Below are positions 60,067 through 64,000 of a stretch of DNA of 64,000 nucleotides, piece after piece (the stretch's first letter is position 1; the number at the start of each line of letters is the position of its first letter). A model generated the notes under the pieces. It searched no databases and was not told the origin of the DNA. It was given only the letters and a program-made list of their open reading frames with translations. The position numbers and the translations under genes were made by a program. This DNA comes from Allomyces macrogynus ATCC 38327 (Eukaryota > Blastocladiomycota > Blastocladiomycetes > Blastocladiales > Blastocladiaceae): the NCBI GenBank assembly GCA_000151295.1, contig GG745356.1:549361-613360 (forward strand), given 5' to 3'.

Positions 60067-61060
60067 TTAGACGCGCATCACGCGCTCGAGCACCGAGTCG
60101 TACGAGACCTCCGACAAGTCCGTGGCCTGCACCTCCTGCGCGATACCAACGAGCTTGCGACGCAGCGCGTCCTTGGACCCGGCGTAGATCATCTTGGACC
60201 GGATGCGTGCCGTGTCGGGCGACCTGTTGGAATGATGAGATTGGGGGGGTAAGGTCAGCATCGAGTCAGAAAAAAAAAAGAACCGGGTCTGGCCCAACGC
60301 GGCGTCACGTAACACCCACGAGGGGCAGCGCAGCGGCAACGCATGTGCAACGCGTACCAGGCAATGAAGACGATCTTGTTGCGCGTGCCGCCGTCGGGAT
60401 GCTCAAACTCGAGGTCGTAGATGGCGTAGCGGCAGTCGTTTTCGGGCAGCGCACCAATGAACGAATCGTAGTCAGCGTCGGTCGACGTCTGGTCAACGAC
60501 AATCTCCTCGTTGTGCTCGATGCGGTAGACAATGAACTTGTGCTTCTTGCCGAGCTTGAGGTCCTGGAAGGCCTCGACACACGCGTCGTTGACGGCAACA
60601 CCGGTCGACTGTTGGCGTTACGGCAAAGGGGGGCAGGAGCATCAGTTGCGTTGGAAGATGCTGACGACGCTTGTGGCGCGGAGCACCGCGCAGGGCCCGC
60701 GTGTCCAGGAACGACGCAGACACCAGCACGACAGCGGCAAGAACGCGGCAGCACAGTCGTCAACGGCCACAAGGTTTGAGCAAGGCCACGAGAGCACCCG
60801 TGCGAGGCCCAACGCGTTCGCATCGGCAACCTTGACGGCCGGGGGAACGAGAACGCGCGGCGCCACCTTCAGCATCGGCCACGACGAGCGGCTCAGAGTG
60901 GAACAGTGCGAAGCGCCATCATCCTGCCGTGTTGACAGCTGCTGCTGCTGCTGCTGCTCATCGTCGTGGACATGCTGGCGCGCGCTCGTCGTGGACGCGT
61001 GTGCTTGTTGCGGTGCGCGCTGGTTGCGGTGCGGCACAGTGCGTGGAGCAGCCGTACCAT
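60067..61060 (-). CDS. Cofilin (actin-depolymerising factor)
   Basis: Exons 61060-61058, 60608-60358 and 60223-60067 give 136 residues, the usual length. The first coding exon would consist of the ATG alone (ATG followed by GTACGG), a structure seen in other fungal and animal cofilin genes. The first intron is then 449 nt, by far the longest here. The protein reads [55 protein letters not shown], and, across the second splice, [18 protein letters not shown], then [15 protein letters not shown], all standard for the ADF-H domain. The Lys and Arg of the long helix (SKDALRRKL) contact actin. Ser2 follows the initiator Met, the site phosphorylated in animal cofilins. The body of the gene is certain. 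The exact start exon is inferred. Confidence 0.9.
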
Positions 61061-61812
61061 GTTGAGCTTGGTGGTGGGGTTGGTTGAGGTGGGGGCGGGC
61101 GGTCGTGCGGGAGAGAGAGCGCGGTGCGGCGTCTCGGTCAAGAAGGACGACGCGGTGGCGGAGGCTGTCTGTTCAGTCGAGCGAGAGCTTTCGTGCGCGT
61201 CGAGAGCTTGCTCAACGGGTCGGCGTTGGCGGTGGCGAGCAGGTGAAGTGAGGTGGCACCGGCGCGTAAAAGCCAAGGCGGAAAGCAGCCAAGGCGGAAA
61301 GCAGCCGGGAAACCGCGCAGGAAAACCTGCCGCGAGTCGGGTCTGGAGGAGCGGGAAAGCGCGGCGTTTTCCGCCGAGAAAACCGGTTCGAAGATGCGCA
61401 TGCGAAACAGCGCTGCCTGCTCGGCCCGCGGCATTTCCACATCGACAGGCGTGGCAGGCGTCGTGGTCAAGCGCACGTGCGGCGCGGGGGACAGTGTCGC
61501 CCACCCCGGCGCCGCTGACATCACGACCAAGAGCGCACGACGCGCTCGCCAAACGGTTCAACGACGTCCACAAGTCGCACCCAACCCGGGACGCATTCCC
61601 AACGCCATCGGCGCCGGTGTCGTCGCTGATATTTCCGTTCCGCAGGCGCCACCACGCTCGTTGCGCCGGACCCTGACGTGTGCCGCGCTCCCGACTGCCA
61701 GCAACCACGCTCCCACGGCCCGCCGACACTCACGCTCCCGACTTCAAACAGTACCAAGGACCAACCGCCGGCACCTGCACCAACCAACCAACCAACCAAC
61801 CAACCGCCAAAC
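61061..61812. promoter_or_regulatory. Divergent upstream region of cofilin and lipin
   Basis: This is 752 bp between divergent starts. It contains a duplicated GCCAAGGCGGAAAGC block near 61269-61300 and an AACC repeat (61777-61805) directly before the lipin ATG. No further gene is seen. Confidence 0.4.
61777..61805. repeat. AACC tetranucleotide repeat before the lipin start
   Basis: About seven AACC units occupy what should be the lipin 5' untranslated leader, ending 8 bp before the ATG at 61813. Confidence 0.85.
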
Positions 61813-64000
61813 ATGTCCGACGCGCCCGACGCGGCCGCTGCCGCGCTCGTGCCCGTCTCGGCGCCGTCGCCGCCGCCGCCCGCGGCCGCCGGTGCTGCCG
61901 CACCGGGGCTCATGGCCAAAGTATCTCGCCTGCTCATGACCGTGACCGACTTTTACAAGGACATCAACCCGGCCACGCTGTCCGGTGCCATCGACATTGT
62001 CTGTGTCGAGCACCAGGACGGGTCCTTGACGGCCTCGCCCTTCCATGTGCGCTTTGGCAAGCTGCAACTCCTCCGGCCGCACGAGAAAATTGTGGAGATC
62101 AAGGTGAACGACCAGCCGGTCGACTTGCACATGAAGGTGGGCGAGGCTGGCGAGGCGTTTTTTGTCATCGAGACCGACGTACGTACTACGTTGTCTGATT
62201 TTTGGAGTTATGCGAGATTGGGATGCGCGTGTAGCTGACGGGTCTGCAAACTAGTCGCCCGTCCCGGAGCTCGCCACGTCGCCCATTGCGCACCCGACCG
62301 CGCACCCAGCCGGTGACGTCGAACCGCTCGACCTCGGCGCTTCGGCCGCGCCGAGTATCGCCGCCAACGATGAGGCCAATCAGGACGTCGATACGCCGCA
62401 ACCCGCGACGCTCACGACCTCGATCACGTCCAATGCCGGGTCTGACGACGGCCATGCGGCACCGCACGAGCCCGCGGAACCAACACTCGACGCACCCGTA
62501 CCAGAGGAAGAGACTGCTGCTGCGGACGCTGACGACGAGGATGTGGCAGGAGACGCAAATGCCGAGGCTGAGGACGGTGCCGCGCCCCCGAGTACGTTTC
62601 TGACTTGCAGATAATGGAAATGCATGCGATCCGCATCTGACCGCCCGTGATTGTGCGTTTCCAGGCACGTTGGTCGCGGAAAACGGGTACCACTCGGCAT
62701 CCGAGTACTCGGACCACGACAGCGACCACCACGACCACGACGACGACGCGCCGTCTGCACCGGACGCCAATGGCGAAGACGCGAGCGGCGAGCCCATAGT
62801 CGTCGACGACGCGCAGGTCGAGCAAAATGGCTCGGCCGTGGTTGTGGCCGTTCCCGACGCGGCAGCTGACGAAACTGCAGTTATCGCCGACGAGGTCGAC
62901 CACGTTGCTATCGATGTGGCTACGCCCACGACCAACGACCAGGGTGAGTGTTTCCGCAATCTTCCCATCCATTCCTGCTGCACTTGCTGACCCTCAGCAC
63001 CGGATTAGATGGCCCGCACCCGTTCTCCGACACCGAAGCCGAAATCGAGGCGCGGTACGGGTCCAAGCTCAAGCCCATTGCGCCGCTCTCCGACACGGAA
63101 CTCGAGTACCACGAGCTTCCCTCATCTGCCGCCGCTGCCGCTGCCGCGACGGGCGCCAGCAAGTGGAGCTGGGGCTGGGGCAAGATGCCCGTCAAGGGCG
63201 GGTCCGGCGAGTCGACCGCGGGCGACTCGATCATGACGGCGCCCGTCGGCATGGGTGCGGGCCCAGGATCGGTCGTGTCGACGACACGCGCACTCGTCCC
63301 GCAGGGCGACGATCGGGCGGTGCCGATTGATTTGTCGCTGTGCGGGTACCGGCAGGACGTACGTGCGCAACTCCCTCCCCGCCTTCCGTTCCGACCGAGT
63401 TGCTAACGCATCAGTGTTGTGTAGCTGACTGACGGCGAATTCCTCGCGAAGCGCGTCTCCTACGACCAATTCTCGTCCCACCCAACCTTACTCACCTCGC
63501 GCGACCTGGTCGTGAAACTCGACGGCCGGTTCCTCCCGTGGTCCGTCGCCGCGCCCGTCCTGCTCAGCCAACTCGTTTTCCACACGCCACTGCCCGACAC
63601 GGCCGTGCAGAACCTTCTCGCACAAGCCGCACCGGCCCCACCGAAACGTTCCTCGTGGCGGTGGTGGTCGCGCGGCGCGCGGTCCTCGGGCGCCGCTCCC
63701 GACGCACCGGCTGCCCCGCGCGCGATCGCGCCGCCGCGACTCGCGGCCGATGCGCGGTCACACTCGGACATGCCGCCAGACCCGATCGTGCCCGCGCCAG
63801 AACCCCCCGTGCGCGCGCAGTCGGTTGACGAAATCAAGGTGCCAGTCCCGGCGGACGTGCAGTTACCGTCGTCCCCCGTCGCGACGCCTGCCGCCGACAC
63901 TTCCGCGTCGGCCGACGCGGATCACCGGCACTACATGAAGACATTGCGTCTGACGTCGGACCAACTCAAATCCCTCGGCCTGCAACGCGGCGCGAACCAA
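61813..64000 (+). CDS. Lipin / phosphatidate phosphatase, 5' part
   Basis: Five exons are visible: 61813-62178, 62255-62591, 62665-62943, 63009-63358 and 63425 to the window end (incomplete). Lipins are Mg2+-dependent phosphatidate phosphatases that make diacylglycerol at the ER and nuclear envelope. After a Pro and Ala rich leader, the N-LIP domain reads [38 protein letters not shown] and [20 protein letters not shown]. An acidic, His and Asp rich linker follows (exons 2-3), then [31 protein letters not shown] (across a splice) and, at the very end, [17 protein letters not shown], the start of the C-terminal LNS domain. The DxDxT catalytic motif lies beyond the window. The fourth exon is joined at the second of two nearby AG sites (63008), because only that one keeps frame. 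Confidence 0.93.

Overview
The window is eukaryotic nuclear DNA from a GC-rich, intron-rich fungus, most likely a zoosporic (flagellated) early-diverging fungus. Blastocladiomycota is my best guess, but the sequence alone does not prove it. The evidence is a mix of fungal housekeeping genes (Dhh1 helicase, TIM17, SLS1, a fungal-type glutathione reductase, a Whi3-like RRM protein) with genes usually lost in Dikarya yeasts but kept in flagellated or animal-like lineages. The latter are a CFAP210-like axonemal coiled-coil protein, two GABA-B-like class C receptors, a plasma-membrane Ca2+-ATPase with a calmodulin-binding-like tail, CSN8 of the COP9 signalosome and a TMEM234 homologue. Introns are mostly 65-110 nt and end in TAG or CAG. 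In 47 of the 54 introns I modelled, the donor has C at +4 (GTACGT or GTGCGT type).

Layout. 1-5.7 kb: an LRR gene and its decayed tandem copy. 6.8-12.9 kb (all minus): DHH1/DDX6 helicase, an assembly gap of 100 N, an ArsB/NhaD-type membrane transporter, CSN8. 13.6-17.9 kb (plus): TIM17 and a membrane-anchored AAA ATPase. 19.1-23.5 kb: a small membrane protein of unknown function and, divergently, SLS1. 24.7-34.3 kb (minus): a receptor cluster made of a 3'-end relic, an apparently intact 971-residue class C GPCR (copy A) and a close tandem copy (copy B) lacking an obvious start codon. 35.3-44.1 kb: glutathione reductase, a relic of the Ca2+-ATPase tail, a decayed secreted-protein gene, and the intact Ca2+-ATPase. 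45.7-53.6 kb: CFAP210-like, TMEM234-like, a forkhead factor and a Whi3-like RRM protein. 54.2-64 kb: a large low-complexity coiled-coil protein, mitochondrial uL14m, a second partial copy of the secreted-protein gene, cofilin, and the 5' part of lipin, which runs off the end.

The genes do not form one pathway. Several pairs are head-to-head with 0.7-1.6 kb between start codons (CSN8/TIM17, unknown/SLS1, Ca2+-ATPase/CFAP210, TMEM234/forkhead, coiled-coil/uL14m, cofilin/lipin), so shared promoters are plausible. The most unusual content is the tandem receptor pair: a periplasmic-binding-protein-like ectodomain, seven membrane spans and a PH-like tail, encoded through 9-nt and 11-nt microexons. 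A 559-bp tract, intron included, is almost identical between the copies. Around it the window repeatedly shows partial, 3'-biased local duplications with one decayed copy.

Exon coordinates come from reading splice sites and checking that frames join. They were not tested against RNA.
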